Source of the DNA: Rhynochetos jubatus
Taxonomy: Eukaryota > Chordata > Aves > Eurypygiformes > Rhynochetidae
Length of the DNA: 64,000 bases
Direction: 5' to 3'
Assembly (NCBI GenBank): GCA_027574665.1
Contig: CM050648.1
Span: 139,252,175-139,316,174 of the forward strand
The position numbers and the translations under genes are program-made. Position 1 is the first letter of the stretch, and the number at the start of each line of letters is the position of its first letter. Shown here in pieces: positions 1-12,800 of the stretch. Below the pieces are notes generated by a model. The model was not told the origin of the DNA and did no database searches. It saw only the letters and a program-made list of their open reading frames with translations.

Positions 1-3000
1 CTTACTAAGCTGCTGTAGCGGAGATGGCTGGCCAGAAGGCTTCTAGCAAAGAGCGAGAAAAAGGACGAATCCTTTAGGGATCGTTTAGAACATTCGTTAG
101 GGATCTTTTATAATTAAAATTGTTTTTTGAGATGACATATTATTTGCTCATTAGGCTTTACAAACAACTTTACATGCAGTCCAGTAAACTTGATTCTGCA
201 TCCTCCCACTGTTCTTCTGTATGGATTTTGCATGTTTTGCAAAAAAAAAAAAAAGGAAATTTATGTTCAAACTTTTTTAGAAACTTGTTTACAGTTTCTC
301 TTGGGGCTGTAAATTCTGGGGCTTTTTGTGCTGCAGAAAAGTATTAACATCCTTACGATGCTTTTTTGCTATTGTGTTGGAAGTCTGAGAATAATGACGG
401 AATGGATTTATTTTTTTTTCCCCAGCACAAATGATTGCTATAATGTGTAGGGGTGTGTGTCCTTCTGGCTTCCCACCCCCCCCCCAGTTTTTTTTACTGG
501 AGGAAAAATTTCTGGAAGTAATGAAATATGGGGAATAATCCTGAATTCCATGGCTTCCTGGGAGCAGTATGTGTTACACTAACTCGAGACAGTATTTAAC
601 CTTCTGGCAGAGGGAATGAAGCTTTCTCAGAGGCAGCCCCTGGCAGAGGTTCCCTTCACTGCCCATCTAGGGGGTTCCCGCAGGGAAGTCTCAGTAGCCG
701 ATGCCCCCACGAACACACGCTGAAGGTGCTGGGCTGGTGCTGGGCTGACGTGGGTGGCCGAGGTCACTCTGGTGGTCAGCCTGCCAGGCCAGCTCATGTC
801 TGTCCGACTTTCACGTGGAAATGTGACTTGGAAGGAATATGCGGAGAAGACGTGTGTGAGTGTTTCCCAAACCTGTGGAGAAAAGCGGGGTGTTGGATCA
901 CTACCGTACCCATCCTGGAGGCGGGCGCTGTAGCTGCCTGTCCCTCCGTGATGACGAATCGTCCTGGGTCTGTGTGACTTGGTCGCTTCTCCTTGTCACT
1001 CGAGTGTTCAGTGATGTCCGTTGGGAAATGGTGGGTTGCTGGGTGGAGTTGAAGGCAACCGGCTGATGGGAGTTGCGTTTGGAGAGCCCTGTCTTATCAA
1101 AGGCCCTACGAGCACTCCTGTGGCCACCAGGAACGATTAGGCTGGTGTAGTTTGAGTAAAGTGGGCAGTGTCTTTTGCTTCACATCAGCCCAAATCTGCT
1201 GAGCGGTCGCCTTGCAAGGCTGTGCGACCTACCATGGCTTTTGGGGAGAGGGGGTGTGTGGTTGAGAGGGCGGGCACGAGCGCCGGGATGCTCGGGCGCT
1301 CGCTGCCGTTACTTGGCTTTGAGGTTTTCTGAGAGGGGTAAAGGAGGCCTGTCTGTCTTCTTATTTTTGTTTTTTCTTCTAATGTTTTAGCTGAGCACAC
1401 TGAATTTGTGTGGTTGGAGGTCTGGATTTTTCTTACTGCAAAACAAAAGAAATGAAGAATATAACAAACTCTGACATGCCAAGTAGTGAAAGACCAAAAC
1501 AGGATGGGGATTGAAATTAGTTTGTTGTTTTTAAAAATGTATGTTTGTTATGTAGTTTTGATTAAAAAAACAAAAACAAACAAAAAAAAAAACCCCTAAG
1601 GATCAAAATTATGTTTGTTTGAGGTCCTGAAAAAATGTAAAGACATTCTTGGCATTGAAGTATGTAGGGCTAGCAGGAGCGGCCACACAGTGTTCTCCCA
1701 CCGAGTATTTACAGCTGTGGAAGAGCCATACACAACCTACTTAAAAACTAGCTATAAATCACAAATCTGCTTATGTGATTAACGTTTTGAGCAAAGATGT
1801 GTGAACTTCATGTCTCAAAGCTTAGAAACAGTCCCTTGTATTCCAAAGTGGATCGTACTCTTAACACAGTGCCAGTCTGATTCTCGCCATTCTCAGAAAA
1901 TAGAGCTAATTTACAAGTAAGATTAAAAATTTCTGTTTGCACTCCACTTAAAAATTCTCTGCCTTTAACAGAGAACTTCTGTGCAGACCCTGTAATCAAG
2001 TCAAGCCTGTGTGGCTTAAAATAAAATTGTGTTTGCCTGTTTCACTTTGTCTGGAGAGATACCTCCTGAATATGACCTGTGTATAGAAAAACTCCAGTTC
2101 GCTCCAGAAATCTTTGCTTTTCATTAGGGGAAAAATGTGACTTCTCTTTAATCTATCAACTTGTTTTCATGTGTAACCACGTTGTTAGGAGCACTCTGGT
2201 TAGTGTTTTGGTTAAATATGGTGCAAAAATGAAGTTCAGCGGTGAACGCTAATGAGGATAGGTAATATACTTTGATAATTTGAAAGTTAAATCTAAGCAA
2301 AATGTCATTTTAAGGGTCAAGGGTAAGTACTGAAGCAAAGTCAGAGGGCTGGGCAAGTCTGTACATACAGCGAACGTGTTTTAGCCCACTGATTTCCATA
2401 AAGAACAGCAGGATTGATTTTTTTTTTTTCCCAGTGTCCTTCCTCAGTCATTTTAAATCTCGAATCAAGATGAGGAGGTTGGATTTCATATGTTTGAGCT
2501 TTGTTAGCATTTAATTTTTAACTTTCATTTCAAGTGGAAAATTTCTGCATATTTCTTTGTTGTACAGTGTTGTAGTGTAATTTGAAACACATGTAGAGTT
2601 CTGGCACTTAATCTAGAAATGACTCGTGTAACTTCTTTGCTGTCAATCTAGCGTGGTTGGTTGGTTTTTTTTTTTTTTTAAGTGAGGCAATAGTAAGGAT
2701 GCTCTCTGAACTACTCTTAAATCACAGTTGATCTGGTCTTTGGCCGGATTAGTTTTTACTAAAACCCTGTCAGTGTCTGTTGGGTTCAAGGCAACAAAAT
2801 AACTGGGAATTGATTTTGAATGGGTGACAGGACCGCTGGCCTTTAAAAGTTGTAGCAGGTGATTTTTCACATCTGTTCTCTTTGTCTTCAGGGTATGCAG
2901 ATATTTCTTGAATCTTGGAAAAGCAGAAAAGCCACAAATGAAGGGCTTAGTTGATCTGCTTTGGCCCATTGATTTTGAACACTGAATTCATTCTGCTCCT

Positions 3001-6000
3001 TTGAATAGAATATAGTTTCTCAGTAAGCTCAGTAGTCAGTCAAAAGATTGAGTAAGAGCAAGGAAAGCTTGTCTTCCATTGGAGAGCACATAGAGGGCTA
3101 CGCTCCTTGCAAGAATTCCTTTGGCTACCAAAGCATATGGTCTGAATTTCCCAGTGTCTCCTGTTGCAGGGCCCTGATCCTCAGTAGAAGGATTTCTGCT
3201 GGCTGCAATGCGCTTTGATTCAGGCACCTAATGAATGAGAATTGGCAGGTGAGAAGTGATTATCACTTTAAAGGCACAGCTACATTTGCATACAGCCTTT
3301 TAAAGCCACCCGTTTTTTTTTTATTTAAATTTTATCACAAATAATTAAATACAAACCTATGAATGACAGTAGAAGTGCCGGATGGGTACATCTCTTTGGA
3401 ACAGTGAATATGGCCAAGTGTGCTGTCTTTTTCAAGAGAGGGTGGAACAAGAAAACAGAACTATGTGTAAACCATCTCATTTTGGTTTGATGTAGAAACT
3501 GTCTTGCATTAGTGTACTACAGAAATCCTACAGGCTTCGTTGGAGGATTTTGAAAGGATGCAAATTTAATATAGCGGGGGTAGATTAGCACTGGTTTTTC
3601 CAGCTGAATGGAAATCGAGGAAAGGAGTGCAGCCTTTAGTAAGTCTGAAATCTTACTGTTTAAGAAATCAGCTTTCTGGCAAAAACCTCTCTGAACATTT
3701 CCAACGACACCCTGTAGTATATGGTGTTTTGTGTGGAGCTCTTCTGTCAAGGTCATTAGCGATTGAATATATTAAAAGTGGACTGCTTATGAAATGGGGA
3801 GTTTTGCTTCCTGCCCGCCCACCTGTGGGTATAGTGTGGGTTCTGTAACTGTAAAAGGTCTCGGGAGGGTTATAAAAGCAGAGAATATGGAAAATATATA
3901 AAGAAACAAAGAAGGAAGCCTGCATACACCATGTAGTTTCTTATATGTAAAGTTGGCTGTAGTTGTATATATACCACTAAATTAACCTCAAAAGCTGGCC
4001 ATGACAGCAGAATGTCCATAGTAATTGTTTTTGTTGGCGTTTGGCTTCAAAATTAACTCATCGATCTAACATGAGTCTCTACTCAGAACACTGGTCTGGT
4101 AATGTTTTTTTACTTTTTCATGCAATCATGGAAAAAATATGTTTCTGCTCGAAGCAGTTGTCAAACAAGCTTCTTTCATCGACAATCAGACACAGGGCAG
4201 CTGAGTAAGGCTGTTTAGTCTAGAATAAATACTCGAGAGATTACAAGGTCGCTGTAGGAAATGTAATTATACCGTTTATTCCAGAATAGGCTTTTTGTAG
4301 TGTGGGCTTGCAGAATACTAAATCATGCATTTATTAAAATACATATAATACGAAGAAAAAAAAATTGGTTTTAAGGAATGGAGAATTGTCTGGCTAACTG
4401 TGCTACAGGATTAACTAGGAAATATTTGAAGTTGCTTCAAAAAATGAGGATAGTAATTTATTGGCTTTATGATTGAAAATTGGTAGGAGGTGAATCCCAC
4501 ACTGTCTCTGCAGGTGTAGAGGCAATGCTGCTAAGGAGGCAGCTGAATGGTGCCAGGCAAAACTGGCTGCTGGTGGATTATAATGTGGCAGGAGGCATCC
4601 AGTGTGGGCCAAATGCCCTATTTTCTGCTCTTTTTTGTCTCACCAAATCAAAGCCTTGTGACTCCCAGCCACTTACAAATATCTGATGGTCTGTGGTAGT
4701 TCGTATCTATTACTGAAAGTGTTTCTCAGCTTTCATCCTTCCCTTCATCCCCTGCACTGATACAACTATTGATGTATGGTTCTCCTGCAACTTGATATGC
4801 CCACAGATTTTGCTCCTTCGTTGTTCTCCATTGGCTTAGAAAAATGTATTTTTGCTTTAGATCTTCTGCTGCTTCTCTGAAATGATGTGCTAAGTTTGAG
4901 ATCAGTAGTTTTTGTGCTCAGTGTTTTCTCCTTTTTTTTTTTTTTTTTATCTTCCTTCCTTGCTTCTCCTCCACTCTGTTGTACTGCCCCTTTGGAGTCT
5001 TTCTCTGACTCCTCAGCCAGATGTACCATGCACTGGGAATTGTGTAGCAGCCACAAGAAAAATGATATGTTTTGCACGCGCCGGAGTGATCTTTCCTGCT
5101 TATCTCTCACTTCAGCAACAGAAGGGCCTCTCCGTCCTCACCTTCTGTAGTTCTTCCTGGGACAGAGCCCCAGGATGCTTTGTTTAAGCCCACCCAGGCT
5201 GAACACCTTAGCAAGGAGGAACAAAGTCTGTGCACTGATGGTCATGGAGAATATGGGAGCTCAGTGAGGACCAGGGCTGAGAGGAAGAGCTCCTCCTCTT
5301 AATCTGCATCTGAGCATCACTCATGCTTTGTACTTGACTAAGGAATGGCAGAGGTAGGTCATGACAAGGAGTTGCTCTGGGCATTCTAGGAAAACACTGT
5401 CACGCTTTTTTGAAGGGTCTGTTTGGATGGGCTGATCTTTTAAATTATTTATTTACTCTCAGATGTAGTTGAAGTAGAAAGGTGAGGAGCATGCTGGTTT
5501 GAATTTGCCATCTAAGGGCAAATGTGAATGTAAAAATCCATTGTAATAGAGATGCAAGAAGGAAGTCTGAAAAGAGGAAGGGGAGAGTGGCTCCCTAGAC
5601 CCTTTGAGGCTATTGAAAGGGGTTGAGGAACTGGTGACTTTTTTGAAGCATACCATTTCTTTGCAGTTCTGTGACAGTTTCCAGTCTTGTCAGTCAAATC
5701 TATTTGCTGTTTGAGGAGGAGCCTTAGACACGCATGGCTTCCAAAATGTCCGTAATACTGCACAGGTTATTGAGTATTTTTAATTAAAGGGGGAGTTATG
5801 TATAATGAAAATGCTTGGACTTAGTGGGACAGCCAGCAAAATAGACCCTTAAAGAGGAAAATAAAGCCAAAAATGGTGCATCTTTTTGACCCTTGACACT
5901 GACAAACAGTCATAAAGCAGCTTTCTAAATTAAAATTATACAGGTATCAAATAACTGAGAAGGTGAATTACAAGTTTCCTGAAACGGCAGAGGGAAGCAG

Positions 6001-9000
6001 GGGACAGTGTTGGCTTTGTGCAGCTTACCAAGCTGTTTCTCACGATTCTTTAACCCCCTTTCAGATAGCTTTGTTGCAGCTTTATTCTTGGTGAGGAGTA
6101 TTTCTCACAGCGATCAGGAGTCAACAACGTTTAAGGCTTCTCTGAAGGGTGCTGAGTGGTCGAGTGAGGGATCTCTTTCCGGAGGAGCGCGCCATTTGCC
6201 AAAGTCAGTAATTCCATTCATACATTTGATCCTATGTATGTAACTGATTTTACACCTGATATCATGGATGGCAAAATTTTTAAGGGTTGGGCTGGTAGTC
6301 TCTGCTTTCTTATTTTGATAATGACCCTGATGTCCCCCACATTAGATCACTCTGGAGGAACTGTTTGGAACAGTGGAACTGGAGAACTTTCCTTAGAGTT
6401 AATGGTATCTGGTCGCACGTTCACTATTTTTTCTGGTTTCTTTTTTTAAAAAATAAATAATCTGAGTCTTACTCACAAGAACTGGAGTTTAGTTCCTTCC
6501 ATCCCGCTTGTTTGTGTGTCTGTTCGCTGACTGCAGTCCCACTTTGTGGAGTGGCAGAGATTTCAGGGATAACTGAGACCCTAGCTGCTGCACGGAGAAG
6601 AGTGAGTGGATATGGAGGGGGACCCCAAAAGTACCTTGTTGGACAAAAAAGGCTGCCTGGTAAGCTCGTAAGTTATTAGCCGCCAGAGAAGCTGCGTGGG
6701 GGTGAGACACCTCATACGTGTCCGAAGTGCCTGGGAAAAGCTTCAGTCGGCGCTTGCGGGCACCCGCAAGACCCAGCCGTGGGAAGCCCGGCTGCATTAC
6801 GGTGCTGGTGCTATGGCACTGCTTGAACCGGAAGGGGAGGAATGCTGAACTCTTTTGATGCTGGAAGTTGGAAGATGTCCAAGGACAGGTAAAAGGTTAT
6901 TAGCTCAGGTGTGTTTTGTAGTTAGAGACTTGTGTATGTTGGGTCAAGGGGGCAGATTAGGAACCCAAGCCTTTTAAAAACAAACCAACCCCCTGGCAGT
7001 ACAGCTGTTCCTCAGTTTGTGTGTTGCAGACACCTTTTATTCATCATGAACACTAGTGACGTGAGGTGCTTTTAATTCAGTCTCTTAAATGCCAGGAATA
7101 AGCAATGACTTCTCTACATACCAGTCATTTACAAGCATCTAATGCTTTCGTTTCACAGCAGCCTCCCTATCAAACGAGTGAGATGTTACCCTGTTGCTTG
7201 ACGCCCACAGGGTCGCTGGCAATGCCGGAGCTGGCTCGGGTGCTGTCTGTGTGGTGCTTTGCCTCAGCCAGTACACTCCACAGCAGGGCCAGTAAACCCA
7301 GCCACGTACCCAGGGAGGACTGGCCCCTAACCGGCAGCGCTCTCGTGAACATGGGTGGCGCTACATGTGCAGCTACAGCGGTGGTGATTAATTCAGCATC
7401 TTTTAAACGTGCTCTCTTTTTCCTGCCTCGCGTTAGCGATGTAATATGTTTTGTATCATGCTCTATGGCTTTGACTTCTCTTTTTTGAGTGGGGCTGCTT
7501 ACAGCAGGTGGAGGAAAGTACCTGCAATTAAGTTGGTTGGCTGGAGATTATATATACGCATTTAGGAACTGATTTTCATGGCTCTGGTTTTAAAGCCTTA
7601 CTAATAGTTCGTTGAAAACTGTTCTAGGTAAAAAGTGTCTAGTGTCCAGCTTCCAGAAAGCATTGAGTTGTTCAGTTCTCTCTTCCAATCTGGGGCATTT
7701 GAGTTAGGCCACATTGTAATAACAGAATAGGGGTTTGAACATAATCTAACTTCACAGATGAGCTATTGCTCAGGCTTGAAGGCAACACCACCATATTTTT
7801 GTTTCTCTACCTGACTGGTATTAAATGTAAAAACATAAATCCTTTTCAGTGGGAGAGGAGAAGGGGAGATGGTTTTCATTTGGCATAATTTCCTGTGAGA
7901 CGTGGTTCTAAACAAGGCCCGTATTTACACAAGACAACACGGTTTTACGTGTACTAGTATATCCAGCACATTTTAAAATTGTTTAGCCAGCCCTGGGTAT
8001 TAAATACCCTCACAATAAATGTGTTTAATAAAAGTAGATGAAGTTTGAAATAATTTTTGAATAATTTTACAGTAGAAACACCAGTTAAATCAACCCCATT
8101 GCAGTAATAAATGTCACAAAAAACAATTAATTATACTTGCTTGCCACTGCAAAATCAATTGTGTAACTGTTCTTCTAAAACTGACTTTTACATTACTAAA
8201 TCCTAAACACTACACTTCTGTAACTTGTCAGAATCAGGTCTTGGTTAATAGATATTTTCAGTGATGTAATGGGAACTTCTGGCATGGAGTCAGAATATAA
8301 TGGACTGTGATTAATGTTTTAATAAGCACTTTTCTTCTACTTATGATGCAGCAGTGAAATGGTTTCCTGCTTAGATTGATAGAACAGCAGGTGTGTGTAT
8401 GTACTTTTTTCTTGAAGTTTTAAAATTCTTCTGCTTGAAAATCTTTAATGTTTTTCCTTGAGCCAAACGCTGCTGATTTGGGTGTTTTAGTTTGTTTGTT
8501 TTAAATCCAGCTATTGCCGATATTTGTCATTTGGAAGTGGAGGGTGCCATGGAAACCTTTTCAGTACTTAACATAATTGCTTAGCAAAAGAGGAAACTCA
8601 TTGGTTCAAAAAATAGTTTTGATATATTGATGTTATCTTCAGTGAAAGGATTTGTTTAAAAATAGTGTTAGGGTAATGCAAAAGTGTGCGAGAACAAAGT
8701 ATGGTGTTGAAAACATTAGCAGGTTAGATTTATTATTGAAGTTGATGTAATTCACTTGCTACATGCTTGGTTACTTTTCTTACTGGAATTGCTTGTGTTT
8801 TTCTATATTTTTAAATATTTCTGCCAAAAAAAAGGCACCTCTTCTAGTCACTTTTTAATGACTCATCAGTCCAGATTTGTTTCAGGGTTTAGTTTTTTTG
8901 CTTAGGAATCCAGCTGCTGTCCCGATGGGGAGGTGGTGTTTCTTCTAAGATGCTGCTGAAGGTGAGCGCATTCTCTATGCTCTTAATGTCCTGCTGATGT

Positions 9001-9167
9001 CAGGGTGGTTGCTCACTTGCTCTCAGCTACTCCTCTGTGTAACTGCAGTGCACCCTTTGGCCTTGTAGGCTGGATGGTAGCCATATACCTGTGAGTAAGG
9101 GAGGGCAAGCCCTGTAGAAAGAGGAGGCCCTGTGTCTTGGCTGTTGCTGGCATTAGTTCACTGAGGA
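1..9167. other. Intronic stretch with no recognised gene or repeat
   Basis: AT-rich, CpG-poor intron DNA with short homopolymers, for example a T run near 4932-4949 and an A/C-rich patch near 1566-1595. No coding exon, RNA gene or clear interspersed repeat was seen. Bases 7900-8800 are especially AT-rich and almost free of CpG. Confidence 0.5.
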
Positions 9168-9860
9168 GTCACAGAGTGGTAGGAGTTGGAAGGGACCTCT
9201 AGAGATCATCTAGTCCAACCCCCATGCCAGAGCAGGATCACCTAGAGCAGGTCACACAGGAAGAAGTCCAGGTGGCTTTGGAAAGTCTCCAGGGAAGGAG
9301 ACTCCCCCACCTCTCTGGGCAGCATGTCCCAGTGCTCTGGCACCCTCACACTGAAGAAGGGTTTCCTCATGTTCAGGTTGAACCTTCTGTTTTCCAGTTG
9401 ATGGCCACTGCCCCCAGTCCTGTCCCTGGACACCACTGAGAAGAGCCTGGCCCCATCCTCCTGACACCCACCCTTTAGATATTGATAAGCACTGATAAGA
9501 TCCCCCCTCAGCCTCCTCTTCTCCAGCTGAACAGCCCCAGCTCTCTCAGCCTCTCCTCAGATGGAAGGTGCTCCAGGCTCTTCTTCATCTCAGTGGCCCT
9601 GGCTGGACCCTCTCCAGCGGCTCCTTGTCCTTTTTGAGCTGAGGAGCCCAGAACTGGACACAGCACTCCAGGTGAGGCCTCACCAGCACAGAGTAGAAGG
9701 GGAGGATGACTTCCCTCGGCCTGCTGGCCACGCTCTTAATGCATCTCAGGATGCCATTGGCCTTCTTGGCCATGAGGGCACACTGTTGGCTCATGGTCAT
9801 CCTGTTGTCCACTAGGACTCCAAGGGGATCTGTCCAGGCACCTCTGCTCTGTCATGACAG
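9168..9860 (-). mobile_element. CR1 LINE 3' fragment, minus orientation
   Basis: The plus strand reads as the complement of a CR1 tail. It begins with the familiar avian CR1 3' end (GGAGTTGGAAGGGACCTCTA) and continues into the reverse-transcriptase C-terminal region. Minus-strand translation gives hallmark CR1 ORF2 peptides such as [16 protein letters not shown] and [15 protein letters not shown], near 9585-9812. The copy is 5'-truncated, as nearly all CR1 copies are, and no long frame spans it. Its tail differs from the group of four similar copies elsewhere in this intron, so it belongs to another CR1 subfamily. Confidence 0.93.
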
Positions 9861-12800
9861 AAAATTGGGTGAGCCTTTGGAAGGATAGAAAAGGTGCGAT
9901 GGTCCTGGCTTGGATGCAGGTACTCTTCTTTTCTCTGGAGTCTGTTGACATTAATAGAGATTCAGGATGTCAGGTAGTTTCTCCACATCTTTGTTTTTCC
10001 CCCATAAACCTGGAAATCTTACTGACTCCTTTGTTCTCAACCCATACTTTAATTTTTCCATCAACTTTGGGGGGGGGGGGGGGGGGAAGAAAACCCAATA
10101 GCCAACCACACAAATATCAGCATACTCTTGTTTTTTAATATTTATTGAGAATTTCCCAAACAATTTCTATGCCATGTGTTTATGCCCACTGTGTGTGCTG
10201 GGGTAGCATCTGCCTTGCATAGAGAAGGTTATCTATTTCCTTTATTTGCTACTGCTGTATTTGTCTGGCTCTCCCTTAAAAAGATGCAGAAGGTGTGTGC
10301 TGGCTGCTATCTTTATTTCCTGACTCTCCTCCAGAAGTCATGAGGAAATGCTTATGAATAAAGCCAAAAAAAATCTACACCTCCTCTCCCCTTCCTGCTG
10401 TTAGAAGGTTCCCTTTCTCCTCCTCTTCTTTTCACATTTAGGCCCTGATGGATTGGGCAGACTTCTTGCTCTGTGGTCACTGATTCTGTTAATTCTCAAA
10501 AAGTATTCCAGAAATGAGGGAGAAGAGGAGGTCTGCACTATGAGGCCATCGCAAAACTTGGAAGCATAAAGGCTCTGCTGTTCCAGATTCTATTCAGCAC
10601 ACAGTTAATTTTGGAATGAAAAATCCCACAGATACAGAGTCTGCAAACAATCTGAAATATGGAAAGAAAATCTTGACTGGATTTTTTTTTTCTTATTCCA
10701 TGATGTAGGTGCATTCTGCTTTTTTCCTCACCAGCAGAGAAGCAAGTATTGTTGGAAAGGTGTGAGTACAATAAAGGATTTGGCTTTTAAGATCCTGCTG
10801 TGGAAGAGTGGAACTCTGCCTTGAGAAGTCTAGGCCATAGGCTCCTCCTTCTTGATCTTTTGGCTTTTGTTTAAGAGCAGCCACTGAAGTAACTGTTTTT
10901 GTGGGACTGCTCTCTCATTCTTGCTCACCCAGAAGTGACCTGTAGACTTCTTAGGCCTACTGAATTCGTGGGCCAGCAGAAGAATGTAGGAAGCTGGCGT
11001 TCAGTTCTACGAGCACCTGAGCAATCAGTGGTGGTGTAACTGCTAGTACTGCCCCTGGAGATGACAGCAGTGACGATTCTGGGAAGTTACCCTCCTCACC
11101 ATTCTCATGAGGTCTCGCAGCCAGTGTTTGCAGCTGATGCTGCCAGACTCCTGCCCTCCTTCTCCTAAGAGCTGTAGGAAGTTCGCGTGTTCCCTGACTT
11201 GGTTTAGGCTCTAGTGTCAAAACATTCTGAAAAATTCCCATTGAACTTGCTTGGGTGCTGAGGGTGGCCAGTTTCAAAACAAATAGAAGCTCTACATGGG
11301 TCCAGTTCTGCTTGGGGCCCTGGCACTGAGCATTTGTAGTGGCTTTGGTGGGAACAGAATTAGGCCTACGGAAGTGCCTTTACCGTTCCTGCCCTTGGGC
11401 AGCGCGTGTGAGTATTTCTTCTGCAGCACGGTGGAGGAACTGTGTGCGCTCCCAGGCACTTTCATATAATTGAGGGGTGCGCTCGACATGGCTCAGGGAT
11501 GTTTGCAAACGGAGCAAAGGAATGCGGTTACCTGTGTGACAGAGCCATGGCAGTGAAGCAGCCTGCTAGTGCTGCAGGCTGTTTGTCGGGGTAGTAGCTT
11601 GGCTGAGTTAGGAGGTATTTGGCTTTACTGGGAGCTACTGGCTGTGAGTTGAATTTCCTGCATTTTGTAACCGAAATGCTGAAAAGCTGTCTGGAGCATC
11701 TGCTAAGATCAACTGCCCATGGGTGCGATGGTAGCAGGTTTTACAGGCTGTCTGCCCTGAGAATTTAAGATCAGAAAAGAAAATCAATGTCTTTCCTTCT
11801 AATGCTATTTTTATCCTGTTAGAAAACAACTTTGTGAATGGGGACAGCAAATACGTGAGGTTTCAGTAATCGTACGTGGATGTACCTCATGCCTTCCTCG
11901 TGCACGCACGCACCTCTTGTTTCCCTGGGAGTAGTGGAGCAGTAATGGAGTTGAACGTGTCGGCATCTGCCCGGCAGCGCTGCTGGGGGCTGGCAGGTGG
12001 GCACAGCAGGGCTCTAGGCCAGACCTCTGGAGAGGGAGCTGTCTTGGGGTGAGCTTGGGAACACCAGTAAGGTCAGAGTTCTGAAATCTGTGCTAGTTAC
12101 GTATCTCCTTATGGGCCTGTCCTGCAATTTTTAATTCTTCCTTTTTTTTTTTTTTTGCTTCATTATCTGCAAGATGGGATTATCCGTTTTGAAATATCAG
12201 TGCTAGGCACTGGGAAGTACTTCCTACCTAGAGAGGACCACGTAAGCTGGAATGATTGGGTGGAGGTGGTAATACAGGCTCCTGGAGTTGTCAAAGAATA
12301 GTGCATCCTCTATTTTGGGTTACTTTGAAGGATGGTTATTTGCAACAAATCCCAGAGTTTTTGTTGACTCATGACTTATATTTTGGGTTTATCAGCATTT
12401 TTTGCCCTTTCTGAGGGCTCCAACAGCTGAAACAGCATCGTCTTGCCACACGGCAGTTTTAGCTGAGTCTGGTGTTTGAAGTGGCAACACTGCTAAATGT
12501 TTGTGACTTGTTTTTAGAACGGCATTTCAGCTGCCAGTTTCCTTGAGAAAGCAAAAACAATATGAAAAGCAAGAAATACAAATAAAGGAGAGTCTTTAAA
12601 AGACTCTGATGTAAAACAAAAATAATCAAACTAAACAGAAAGGGTTCAGAAGACATGCTAAATTTAGCAAAGCTTCTAGGGAAGAGACGCTGAAATAAGC
12701 GTGTGTGCTTCTTGAGTCCCTTCACCTTCTTTCCTCCCTCCTTTTCCGCAACCCACACACAAACTCACTGATTACATTTTCTTTTAATGAGCTGTTTCCC